Shown piece by piece: positions 34,054 through 44,053 of a stretch of 64,000 bases of DNA (positions are counted from its first letter, which is position 1; each line of letters starts with the position of its first letter). Under the pieces are notes generated by a model, which worked only from the letters and a program-made list of their open reading frames with translations, made no database searches and was not told where the DNA came from. The translations under genes were made by a program, and so were the position numbers. Origin of the DNA: Zea mays (Eukaryota > Streptophyta > Magnoliopsida > Poales > Poaceae); the NCBI RefSeq assembly GCF_902167145.1, contig NC_050096.1, positions 80,596,683 through 80,660,682 of the forward strand. The letters are read 5' to 3'.

Positions 34054-37000
34054 TGTAACACCCTGAATTTGGGGGTATAAAATTTCTTTGCTCATATTCA
34101 CAAATTCAGGTGTTACTTCCTTTTCTCATCCTTCCTAATTCTTTTCTCTCTCATTTCTATAGGAGCTAAGTGCTTATTTTACTTGTAATTATAGTCTATT
34201 ATGTTAAACCCTAAGGGAGTATGAATTGTTGCATCATGTTGAACCCTAGATTTCACTTTTGTTTGGTGCATAATTCTCAAAAAGTCTAATTTGGATTTTG
34301 GGGCTCATTTGAATTTGAATCAAATAGAATAGGTAAAAAGAAAAGGGAAAAACAATTCAGAATAAAAGAAAAAGGCAAAGAGGCCCAACCCAGCCGCCCC
34401 CTCGGCCTTTCGGCCCAGCCGGCCCATTCCCGCGCGCGCGCCTCTCTCCCCTCCTCTCTCTGCGCAGCGGGCCCGGCCTGTCGGCGCGGTCGCCTTCCGC
34501 GTACCCGCCTCCCTCTCTCTCTGCTCGCCCGGCCCCACCTGTCGGCGCTGCCACTTCCCCCCGCGCGCCCGCTCCCTCGCTCTCTCTCTGCCCGTGGGCC
34601 CAACCCGTCAGCCCCGCTTCTCTCGCGCCCGCACCCGCTTTCTTCTCTCTCTCTGTGTTGTGGGCCCGGCTTGTCAGCCCCGTCGTCCCCGCGTAACCGC
34701 CGCCGAGCTGCTCGCGCCCGCCTTCCCCGCGCCCACGTCGCGCGTGGGACTCGCCCCACCTCGCCCTCGGCCACTTGTGCCCCGAGCCCCACTCGCCCTC
34801 ACCCTCTCCCCCCATTTGCGCCCAGTAGACCCTCTTTCCCCCCTCGCTGCGCGCACGCAGAGCGCCGCCGCCATAACCCCGCCGTCCCGAGCTCGGTTTC
34901 TCGTCGCCGTTGGAGCTCCGCCGCGCCCTTAGCCCCGGTGAGCTCCGCCCCGACGTTCGCAACCCGGAACGCGCCCCAATTCCCTCTCCCCCTCCCTATT
35001 TCTCTCTGCCCGCGCTCACCCGTCGTCCGCCGTGCAGCCGCCACCGTCGACCCGGGTCCCCGTCGCGTCTCTGTCGCCGCCGAGGAGTCCCCGGAGCCCG
35101 CCTTGAGGTAAGGGACCTCTCCCGCCCCTATCGCCCCTTGTTTTGCTCTCTGTTGCGTTTGATTGCTCGCCGGAGTATAATAACCCCGCCGCCGAGCCAC
35201 CCCGCCGTGAACCGCCCCCCTCCGGTGCCTCTGCCCCGACCCAGACCCCACCAATGGAGTCCCCGTGCCCTCCCCGACCTCCCCGACCACTCGGATTGCC
35301 TCAGAGCCCCGCCAGTCGCCCGTGCCCCTCGTCTCCGGCGAGCCCTCCGCCGCGGGGACGAGCGCCGCCGCCCCAGCTAGCCGTAGGGAAGACCCAGGCC
35401 GCCCATCCGATCTCCGCCGTTCAACCCAGATCGGGCGGTCCTGATTCAACTCGCCCGGACCTAATCCTGGCCGTCCGCCAGCGATCCAGCGGCCCAGGCC
35501 CACTACCCCTCACCCCGTCTCTCTGCCTGCTAGGCCCCACTTGTCAGTCCGCCCGCGCGCGCTGTCCGCCCGGCCCCGCTTGTCAGTCCGCCCGCGCGCG
35601 CTGTCCGCTAGGCCCCGCCTGCCAGTCGCCCGCGCCCGCGCTGTCTGCCCGGCCCCGCCTGTCAGCCCCGCGCCCGCGCTGTCCGCCCGGCCCCGCCTGT
35701 CAGCCGCTCACGCCGCCGCGCGCCCGCGCGCCCGCCGCGGGATCTAATCCTAGCCGTCGATCTGAGATCCAACGGCTGTAGGCGCCCGATACCCCTTCGC
35801 CCGCGCATTTTCTTAAAGAGCCCCCCTGTTTTCTGGAAATTGCGCCCGCCGTCCCTGGTTTCTCGCAGTTAAGTCCCTGGCCCTTTTATTTAATTAAAAA
35901 TAAGTCCTTAGGGTATAATTTTAACCCCTAAACTTGTAAAATTCATAACTTTGTCATATGAACTCCAAATTAGGTGCTTCAAATTGCAAAATGTTCATAA
36001 TATTATTATCTATCTGTTTATGCAATGTTTCCCTGCTGTTTCCATGTATTAATTAATAGCTAATCACTAGGATAGGATTAAGACTATTGAAACCTTATTT
36101 AAGATAATTGGAAATGAGTAGACTTTAATAAAAGTTGGATTACTTAAGTTTATGGACTTAAACACTTAAGTTTAGGAACTTAAACCAGATAATTATTTAA
36201 TCCCACCACTAACTTAGACCTGATTAGTGGATAGTGAATCACTTTGTGTAGTCCACTACCCCCAGACCTAGGGAACTTTAGAGTGCCTATCCCTTTTCTG
36301 TTATGAACTTGTGACCCCTCTCTGCTGCATATGTTTGGTATATTGTTTTTGTTTGTTATTTTCCCAAGTGCATAGTGTGAATGATTGCTTTGCGTAGACA
36401 ACGAGCAGTCTGTGTTTCCCGAGGCAGTTGCAGAGGAAGTCCCTGATCAGCAGTTTGGTGAAGGCAAGTGTCCTCTGTCCCATTATGTCCTATTCATTTA
36501 TAACTTACTATCCCGCATTACTTACTTGAAACCTAAGGATTGACTAGCTTTGCACTTTACTTTATCCTTGATGACCTTATGGGCTATTATGGTTAGCACT
36601 TTGCTATTGCTTTAACATAATCAATGAACATGATGTGGCTATTTATGATACTGTTATCCTGTTGATGTTGATGATCTTGTGATACTCTAGGGGGCTCAGG
36701 CTGTTTCCTGAGTACCTCTCCGTAAGGACTGGTTCGTTGAGAGACCACCCGGGATAACAGTGCAACCATGAGGGTGAAATGGGATGCCCTTAGCTGATTA
36801 ATTAGATGAACTAGGGGTGTAGCTGCTTAGCCGTCGTGCCGTCAATGGGGTCCAGGCACAGTGCTTGCTCTGCCGAGGCTGAGTGCCGAGGTTCTTTCGT
36901 TTTGCTCTTTGTTAGTCACTCTCCTGCGGGGAGGGGTACTGTGTTTATCAAACTGGAGAAACCTAACGGGCAGCTACGATCTCTGGGGAATCTTTGTAAA

Positions 37001-37777
37001 AGCTACGTAGTGAGGCCCTGCCGGACCACCTAGGTAGTGGTCAATGGGGATTAGCTCTCCCCGGGTAGAAAGGGAATCATGACTCATGGGTAAAGTGTGC
37101 GACCTCTGCAGAGGGTAGTGAAACTGATATATCGGCCGTGCTCACGGTTATGAGCGGCCTTGGGATCCTCTTTGATTAGAGATACAGACGATTCGAGATA
37201 CAATGGTTTGATTTATGGTTTTGGTTCGACTATGATGATGATGTTCCTCGATGAGGAAATGGTTTACGGATTGGTTAATGCTAAAATCTGGCTTCTACTA
37301 ATGATAAATACTTGACCAACTAAAAGCAACTGCTGGAGCCTAACCCCACATAAAGCTAGTCCACCTCAGCCAAACGGGACATTTGCTGAGTACGTTGATG
37401 TGTACTCATCCTTGCTTTACCACAAAACACCAGGTTGTCCGCATTGTAACCACTGCTCGGGAGAAGGCGAAGCCGTGGAAGGAGACTTCCAGGAGTTCCA
37501 AGACTACGATGAATTCTAGGTGTGGGTTGGCGGCAACCCCCAGTCAGCTGCCTGTGGAGGCTTTAACTTTACTGCGTTTCGTTTAGCACTTTGATTTACC
37601 TGTTAAGACAATGACTATGTGGATGTCTATGACTCTATGATGTAATAAGTACTCTTTTATGTTATTATTCGAGCATTGTGTGATGATGTTCATTTATGTA
37701 ATCGCTGTGTACGTGAGATCTGATCCTGGCACGTACATAGTTCGCATTCGGTTTGCCTTCTAAAACCGGGTGTGACA
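34054..37777 (+). repeat. Element D 5' LTR (3724 bp)
   Basis: TGTAACACCC to GGGTGTGACA. It begins with a hairpin (arms 34056-34071 and 34101-34115, one bulged base), then an AT-rich part, a very GC-rich part (34380-35770) and an AT-richer 3' half. Splice-like signals and exon-like islands are described under findings. The many overlapping frames in the GC-rich part are compositional. Confidence 0.95.
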
Positions 37778-37781
37778 TAAG

Positions 37782-37794
37782 TGGTATCAAAGCC
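37782..37794 (+). other. Element D primer-binding site
   Basis: TGGTATCAAAGCC, four bases after the 5' LTR. Matches the initiator-Met tRNA PBS form used by Tekay/Del elements. Confidence 0.85.
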
Positions 37795-38031
37795 ATGCTG
37801 ACTGTAGGACCGCTGACCTAGAGTAGCACTGGTCGTACTAAGGACTATTGACCCTTCCCCTCACCTTGACATCTGATGTTACTTCAAAAAGTCGGTCACC
37901 TCGACCAACCCTATATTTTACTATCTATCTATACAATACCTTGTTAAAATTTTTATCTTATTCTGTCTTTGGTTTATTCACTTGTCATATTAGTTCTGCT
38001 CTTACTCTTGTGCTTACGGTGTCTTTTGTAG

Positions 38032-39039
38032 ATGGCTCGTCTTAGACACACTGCACGTAAGTCGGTGATTCCTTTCCTGCCGTCTCGACTTGCGGAGCGT
38101 CCTCTGCACCGCACCGTGTCCGGACAGTCGAGTCACCTGGAGAGGCTGCACCACCGCCTGCGTGAGGAGCAGGAACGCCGGCGCCAGCATGGAGAGCAGC
38201 AGGGCTCTTCCTCCTCACCCCAGCAGGAGGTGGAGACCGTGAGGCCCCGTTCCTCTGTTGCCCAGCTGGAGGCGCCCCTTGTTCCACCGCGGGACGTCCC
38301 GGCTGTTGGAGGAGCTACTGGAGAAGATCCCGACGACGACGACTCAGACCACAGCACGGAGTCCTCTGAGCCGCAGGAGGCGGAAGGATGGGTCGCCCGA
38401 CCCATCACCCGTGACGCCGCTCGCGGTTGTCACTTCCACGACGCACTCGACACCTTGCTGCGCCAGGCTTTCGACCGGCACACCTGGTCGATCGAGTATC
38501 GTTGTGTGGTCTACCAGCACAGTCGCGGGAGGTACCCGGACCGCTGGGAGGCTACCTGCCTAGTTCGCCGTCCGGAGGATGACCTCCGGGGTGCGGAGGC
38601 CGTTTCGGAGCACTATTCCATCTCCGAGAGGGACACTACAGAGGCGGCTATGCAGGATGCAGCACGACGTGCACTCTCTCAGTACTGTTCTTTGTTCGGT
38701 GGCGTGGCCGACGGTCTTAACCTTCGGTACTACCCCCGCCGCCCTACTGGCAGCACAGAGAGTGTGGTTGTTTCACCTGTTGGTGAGGCTAACCCTAGGT
38801 TGAGCAGCACACTCAACCTAGTCGCAGTGCTTAACACGGAGCTGGATCACTCTCTGGACGAGCTAAGCAGGGCTCGAACGGAGATTGCGGAGTTGCGTGC
38901 TGAGCTGGCAGAGCGCCATCACCAGGAGGGTGGTTCTCCCGCACCTGTTGGGACTCAGCACCCATACCGCTCACCGCCACGTGGTCACCACACTTATGGT
39001 TCCCCTGTCTGTAAGACCAGGATAGATCTGGATCCTTAG
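38032..39039 (+). CDS. Element D upstream ORF (335 aa), unknown function, dsRNA-binding-like pattern plus coiled coil
   Basis: An intact ORF between the PBS and gag, in the element sense direction. It is not part of the standard Gypsy gene set, although I recall similar hypothetical proteins scattered in grass genomes. The ATG at 38032 directly follows TTTTGTAG, so a splice acceptor may deliver it. Residues 1-130 are Arg/Gln/Ser-rich and acidic. Residues about 133-230 (HFHDALDTLLRQAF ... YRCVVYQ ... RWEATCLVRR ... TEAAMQDAARRALSQYC) follow the helix-strand-strand-strand-helix order and the Ala-rich last helix of double-stranded-RNA-binding domains, but the usual Lys-rich end of that helix is missing. 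Residues about 265-300 form a heptad coiled coil. The RNA-binding role is inference. Loss of purifying constraint cannot be judged from one copy. Confidence 0.8.
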   Translation: MARLRHTARKSVIPFLPSRLAERPLHRTVSGQSSHLERLHHRLREEQERRRQHGEQQGSSSSPQQEVETVRPRSSVAQLEAPLVPPRDVPAVGGATGEDPDDDDSDHSTESSEPQEAEGWVARPITRDAARGCHFHDALDTLLRQAFDRHTWSIEYRCVVYQHSRGRYPDRWEATCLVRRPEDDLRGAEAVSEHYSISERDTTEAAMQDAARRALSQYCSLFGGVADGLNLRYYPRRPTGSTESVVVSPVGEANPRLSSTLNLVAVLNTELDHSLDELSRARTEIAELRAELAERHHQEGGSPAPVGTQHPYRSPPRGHHTYGSPVCKTRIDLDP

Positions 39040-39443
39040 ATCGTTAGCGTCGGAGTTTGTAATAATTCTTAAGTCAGATGTCTCAGTCTTAGGTGGTCAG
39101 TTTAGTTTGCTTATCAGTTGCTTCCATTTAGTTTAGTTTGCTTATCAGTCGCTTTCATGCTTGTTATGATGAACTTGTACTGGATTTGAATCTTTGTAAT
39201 GACTGTAGCCAACATGTGGGTTTCCCCTGCAGTTTGGCCTAGCTAGTAATGTTAATGAAGTCAGTTGTTTAGTTGGGAAGCCATTTACTCTTACTTTCCT
39301 TTCTTATCTGAGAAGCTGTGTTGAATCATGAATGAGGATCAGTGAAGCTCTTTGTTCACTCAGTGTCATGAAGAATTATGTATTCTCTTTTCTTATGCTG
39401 AAGGGTTGTAAGATCGATGCTGATGTGTGAATGTCTTCCACAG
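39040..39443 (+). other. Spacer between the D upstream ORF and gag
   Basis: About 400 bp without an ORF. Contains a direct repeat TTTAGTTTGCTTATCAGT at 39101 and 39132 (period 31) and ends in CTTCCACAG, an acceptor-like tract directly before the gag ATG at 39444. A donor-like CT/GTAAGA lies at 39009-39016 inside the end of the upstream ORF. Confidence 0.6.
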
Positions 39444-42400
39444 ATGTCTGACAACAGGCGCCGATGCAACAGGCGTGCTCAGCTAGAGCAGCATGACCAG
39501 CAGGAGGAAAATCAGAGGCAGCCTCCCCCGCCACCCCTGATGTCAGTGGAGCAGATGTTCTTGATGCAGACCCAGGCAGTGCAGGCCATTGGGCAGACTC
39601 TGGCAGCCATGCAGCAGGCTCAACAGCAGCCCCAACCCCAGTTGCAAGTGCAAATGCCCCAGATGCCACGAGATAAGCGTGGTGAGTTCATGAGAGGGCA
39701 CCCTCCTACCTTCGCCCATTCTGCTGACCCCATGGATGCAGAAGATTGGTTGCGTGCAGTGGAGAGGGAACTGCGCACCGCCCAATGCGACGACAGGGAG
39801 AAGGTTCTGTATGGTCCCCGCCAGCTGAGGGGAGCAGCCCAGTCCTGGTGGGAGTCCTACCTCGCCACCCATGCTGACCCCGAAGCCATCACCTGGGAGG
39901 AATTCAGCGAGAGTTTCCGTCGGTACCATGTGCCAGAGGGACTGATGATCGTGAAGAAGGAGGAGTTTCTGGCTCTGAAGCAGGGACCCCTGTCTGTTAG
40001 TGAATACAGAGACAAGTTTCTGCAGCTGTCTCGTTATGCACCTGAAGACGTCAACACTGATGCCAAGAGGCAGTACAGGTTCATGAGAGGTTTGGTGGAT
40101 CCCCTGCATTACCAACTGATGAATCATACCTTCCCCACCTTCCAGCACCTGATCGATAGGGCAGTTATGACTGAGAAGAAGCGTAAGGATATGGAAGATC
40201 GGAAGCGCAAGATGAGTGGACCCCAGACCGGAGGCATCAGCCGTCCACGTTTCTCAGGCAGTTCGTCTCAGCAAGGCAGGCCTGGTCACCCACAGGGATA
40301 TCAGAATCAGAATCAGCGTCCGCATCAGCAGCAGTTTCAGAGGCAGTACCCGCAGCAGCAGCAGCAGTATCGTCAGCACAGCCAGCAGGGAGGTAATCAA
40401 TATCAGAAGCAGAACAACCAGGCACCTCGCCTTCCTGCCCCAGCAGCGAATCAGAGCAACCAAGCAGCCCCAGCACAAGGAGGAGGCAGAGGATGTTTCC
40501 ACTGTGGAGAACAAGGCCACTGGGCGATGCAGTGCCCGAAGAAATTGGCGCAGCAGCAGACCAACCCCAATGCTCCAGCAAGGCAAGGTGTACTGCAGCC
40601 GGCAGCAGGCAATCGTAACCAAGCGTACAACCGCGGAAAGGTGAACCACTTGGAGGCCGAAGCGATCCAGGATGCACCAGATGTGGCAGTAGGTATGTTC
40701 TCAGTCGAATCTCATCCCGCGAAAGTGCTATTTGATACTGGTGCAACTCATTCTTTTGTCACTGCAACATGGGTAGAATTGCATAACATCTCAGTAGAGG
40801 CAATGATGCCACCCATGAGGATTAATTCGGTTGGTGGCAGGGTGCAAACAGATAAAATATGTTCAAACATAATGGTGGAAATAAGGGGGATAGGATTCCC
40901 CAGTGACTTAATAGTAATAGGCACCCCTAGGATAGATGTCATACTAGGGATGAACTGGTTGATGAAGTATGAAGCAAATGTTAGTTGTGACAAGAGGACC
41001 ATAACATTGAAATCCCCGTCAGGAGAAGAGGTAGTGGCCGAGCTAAGGATGCCTAAGTTAGAAAAAGGAGTCTGTCACCAGATTTCAGTTGATAGTAAGG
41101 AGCCCAACCCGCTCGAGGCTATCAAGGTTGTGTCGGACTTTCCGGATGTGTTTCCCGAGGAGCTAACGGGCATGCCACCGGAAAGGAAAGTCGAATTTGC
41201 CATAGAGCTTATCCCTGGTACCGCCCCCATTTCAAAGAGAGCCTATCGAGTGTCTGGACCAGAATTGGTGGAACTCAAGAAGCAGATAGATGAGATGCTA
41301 GAGAAGGGTTACATCAGGCCAAGTACCTCGCCTTGGGCCGCTCCAGTGTTGTTTGTAGAGAAGAAAGATGGTACCAAAAGGATGTGCATAGATTACAGAG
41401 CCTTGAATGAAGTCACTATCAAGAACAAGTACCCCCTGCCAAGGATAGAAGATTTGTTCGACCAGCTCAGAGGTGCCAGCGTATTCTCGAAGATAGATCT
41501 GAGATCAGGTTACCATCAACTCAGAATCCGACCCTCGGATATACCAAAGACAGCATTCATCACCAAGTACGGGTTATATGAGTTCACAGTTATGTCCTTT
41601 GGTTTGACAAATGCGCCAGCCTTCTTTATGTACCTGATGAACAGTGTGTTCATGGATTATCTAGACAAGTTTGTGGTAGTGTTCATCGATGACATTCTCA
41701 TATACTCTCAAAGTGAAGAAGATCATGTAGAGCATTTGAAAATGGTATTGCAAAGACTTCGAGAGCATCAGTTGTATGCCAAGCTGGGCAAATGCGAGTT
41801 CTGGATTCATGAAGTCTTATTTCTGGGTCACATCATAAACCAAGATGGGTTAGCAGTGGATCCAAAGAAAGTAGCAGATATCCTGAACTGGAAAGCACCG
41901 AAGGACGTTCGTGGGATCAAGAGCTTTATTGGAATGGCCGGATATTATAGGCGTTTCATTGAAGGTTTCTCGAAGATTGCTAGACCAATGACAGCGTTGC
42001 TAGCGAAGAAAGTTGAGTTTAAGTGGACCCAAAAGTGTCAGGAAGCATTTGAAGAACTGAAGAATAGATTGACTACAGCTCCTGTGTTAGTCCTGCCTGA
42101 TGTTCACAAGTCATTCTCAGTGTATTGCGACGCTTCGTACACCGGATTGGGATGTGTACTGATGCAAGAAGGGAGAGTTGTAGCATACTCATCTCGACAG
42201 CTGAAGATCCATGAGAAGAATTACCCCACACATGACCTGGAATTGGCAGCAGTGGTTCATGCTTTAAAGACCTGGAGACACTACCTGTATGGGCAGAAGT
42301 GCGACATCTACACAGATCATAAAAGTCTGAAGTACATATTCACCCAGTCAGAGTTAAACATGAGGCAGCGAAGATGGTTGGAATTGATCAAAGACTATGA

Positions 42401-44018
42401 GTTGGAGATACATTACCATCCGGGCAAAGCCAATGTTGTTGCAGATGCTCTGAGCAGGAAAAGTCAAGTCAATATGTTGGCCTCGCACCCAATGCCGTAT
42501 GAGTTAGCCAAGGAGTTTGACAGACTGAGCCTCGGTTTCCTGAATAGTACGCAAGGAGTGACAGTGGAATTAGAGCCCACCCTAGAGCGGGAGATCAAAG
42601 AAGGGCAGAAGGATGATGAAAACATCAACAAGATCCGGCAGCTGATCCTAGAAGGAAGAGGTAAAGACTTTCGAGAGGATGAAGAAGGAGTAATCTGGTT
42701 CAAGGACCGATTGTGTGTTCCCGACCTCAAACCTATTCGGGAATTGATCCTCAAGGAAGCTCATGAGACAGCCTACTCCATACACCCAGGGAGTGAGAAG
42801 ATGTACCAGGATTTAAAAAGGAGGTTTTTGTGGTATGGTATGAAAAGGGAGATCGCAGAATATGTCGCCATCTGTGATAGCTGTCAGAGGACCAAAGCAG
42901 AGCATCAGAGGCCTGCCGGATTGTTGCAGCCATTGCGGATTCCTCAGTGGAAGTGGGATGAAATCGGGATGGATTTTATAGTTGGCCTACCTCGTACCCG
43001 GGCCGGCTACGATTCCATCTGGGTGGTTGTGGACCGCTTAACAAAGGTGGCCCACTTCATACCTGTGAAGACGACATACACCGGAGCAACGTTAGCTGAG
43101 TTATACATGTCACGAATAGTCTGCCTTCATGGTGTGCCGAAGAAGATAGTGTCAGATCGAGGAACGCAGTTCACATCTCATTTTTGGCAGCAGTTACAAG
43201 AAGCTTTGGGCACACATTTGAACTTCAGCTCAGCTTATCACCCGCAGACAGACGGCCAGACTGAAAGAACTAACCAGATCTTAGAAGATATGTTGAGAGC
43301 CTGTGCGTTGCAAGACAAGTCAGGATGGGACAAAAGGTTACCTTATGCAGAATTCTCCTACAACAATAGTTACCAGGCCAGCTTGAAGATGTCACCGTTT
43401 CAGGCACTCTACGGACGGAGTTGTAGGACTCCGCTGCACTGGGACCAGCCTGGAGAGAGACAGGTGTTTGGCCCCGACATCTTGCTTGAAGCCGAAGAGA
43501 ATATCAAAATGGTTCGGGAGAACCTGAAGACAGCCCAGTCAAGGCAGCGAAGCTATGCGGACCGAAGGAGAAGAGAACTGAGTTTTGAAGTGGGAGACTA
43601 CGTCTATCTGAAGGTGTCACCTATCAGGGGAGTCAGAAGGTTCAGAGTCAAAGGCAAGCTAGCACCCCGGTACGTCGGACCATATCAGATTCAAGCCAAG
43701 CGTGGAGAAGTGGCCTACCAGCTCGACCTACCAGAGAGTTTGTCAGCAGTGCACAATGTGTTCCATGTATCGCAATTGAAGAAGTGTCTGCGAGTACCAG
43801 AAGAACAGTTGCCAGTGGAGGGTTTGGAAGTCCAGGAGGATCTGACATACATAGAGAAGCCAACGCAGATTCTGGAGTTTGCAGACAGAGTCACCCGGAG
43901 GAACACCATCAGAATGTGCAAAGTCAGATGGGGTCACCACTCCGAAGAAGAAGCAACCTGGGAACGAGAAGATGACCTGAAGGCCAAATACCCTGAACTC
44001 TTTGCTGACCAACCTTGA
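39417..44018 (+). CDS. gag-pol: Element D Gag-Pol polyprotein with chromodomain (1533 codons, intact)
   Basis: One open frame. The better start is the Met at codon 10 (39444, [11 protein letters not shown]), which follows CTTCCACAG. Domains by codon from 39417: gag core (about 90-215), Gln-rich stretch (about 295-350), CCHC knuckle [14 protein letters not shown] (about 361-374), protease [10 protein letters not shown] (about 439-448), RT (about 590-790) with V-F-I-D-D-I-L near 755-761, RNase H (about 895-1010, [11 protein letters not shown]), integrase zinc finger (about 1115-1165), integrase core with D in [10 protein letters not shown] in VSDRGTQF and E in GQTERTNQ, the last two spaced as in DD35E, then a chromodomain (about 1483-1530, YVKVRWGHH-like [16 protein letters not shown]). 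All catalytic residues looked for are present, so this copy could encode functional proteins. The chromodomain is expected to direct integration to heterochromatin. Confidence 0.95.
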   Translation: MLMCECLPQMSDNRRRCNRRAQLEQHDQQEENQRQPPPPPLMSVEQMFLMQTQAVQAIGQTLAAMQQAQQQPQPQLQVQMPQMPRDKRGEFMRGHPPTFAHSADPMDAEDWLRAVERELRTAQCDDREKVLYGPRQLRGAAQSWWESYLATHADPEAITWEEFSESFRRYHVPEGLMIVKKEEFLALKQGPLSVSEYRDKFLQLSRYAPEDVNTDAKRQYRFMRGLVDPLHYQLMNHTFPTFQHLIDRAVMTEKKRKDMEDRKRKMSGPQTGGISRPRFSGSSSQQGRPGHPQGYQNQNQRPHQQQFQRQYPQQQQQYRQHSQQGGNQYQKQNNQAPRLPAPAANQSNQAAPAQGGGRGCFHCGEQGHWAMQCPKKLAQQQTNPNAPARQGVLQPAAGNRNQAYNRGKVNHLEAEAIQDAPDVAVGMFSVESHPAKVLFDTGATHSFVTATWVELHNISVEAMMPPMRINSVGGRVQTDKICSNIMVEIRGIGFPSDLIVIGTPRIDVILGMNWLMKYEANVSCDKRTITLKSPSGEEVVAELRMPKLEKGVCHQISVDSKEPNPLEAIKVVSDFPDVFPEELTGMPPERKVEFAIELIPGTAPISKRAYRVSGPELVELKKQIDEMLEKGYIRPSTSPWAAPVLFVEKKDGTKRMCIDYRALNEVTIKNKYPLPRIEDLFDQLRGASVFSKIDLRSGYHQLRIRPSDIPKTAFITKYGLYEFTVMSFGLTNAPAFFMYLMNSVFMDYLDKFVVVFIDDILIYSQSEEDHVEHLKMVLQRLREHQLYAKLGKCEFWIHEVLFLGHIINQDGLAVDPKKVADILNWKAPKDVRGIKSFIGMAGYYRRFIEGFSKIARPMTALLAKKVEFKWTQKCQEAFEELKNRLTTAPVLVLPDVHKSFSVYCDASYTGLGCVLMQEGRVVAYSSRQLKIHEKNYPTHDLELAAVVHALKTWRHYLYGQKCDIYTDHKSLKYIFTQSELNMRQRRWLELIKDYELEIHYHPGKANVVADALSRKSQVNMLASHPMPYELAKEFDRLSLGFLNSTQGVTVELEPTLEREIKEGQKDDENINKIRQLILEGRGKDFREDEEGVIWFKDRLCVPDLKPIRELILKEAHETAYSIHPGSEKMYQDLKRRFLWYGMKREIAEYVAICDSCQRTKAEHQRPAGLLQPLRIPQWKWDEIGMDFIVGLPRTRAGYDSIWVVVDRLTKVAHFIPVKTTYTGATLAELYMSRIVCLHGVPKKIVSDRGTQFTSHFWQQLQEALGTHLNFSSAYHPQTDGQTERTNQILEDMLRACALQDKSGWDKRLPYAEFSYNNSYQASLKMSPFQALYGRSCRTPLHWDQPGERQVFGPDILLEAEENIKMVRENLKTAQSRQRSYADRRRRELSFEVGDYVYLKVSPIRGVRRFRVKGKLAPRYVGPYQIQAKRGEVAYQLDLPESLSAVHNVFHVSQLKKCLRVPEEQLPVEGLEVQEDLTYIEKPTQILEFADRVTRRNTIRMCKVRWGHHSEEEATWEREDDLKAKYPELFADQP

Positions 44019-44039
44019 ATCTCGGGGCGAGATTCTTTT

Positions 44040-44049
44040 AAGGGGGATA
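44040..44049 (+). other. Element D polypurine tract
   Basis: AAGGGGGATA, four bases before the 3' LTR start at 44054, in the place expected for the plus-strand primer. Confidence 0.75.
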
Positions 44050-44053
44050 GGTT

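Noticed and set aside
34286..35780. Many overlapping long reading frames on both strands in the GC-rich LTR part (also 44286-45748)
   Set aside because: High GC content removes stop codons in all frames, products are Arg/Pro/Ala low-complexity, and the region is LTR. Only the splice-bounded islands are kept, as a hypothesis.
36836..37586. Short ORFs (65 and 67 codons) in the 3' half of the D LTR taken as separate genes
   Set aside because: No start context or domain. The latter is only considered as part of the possible spliced islands.
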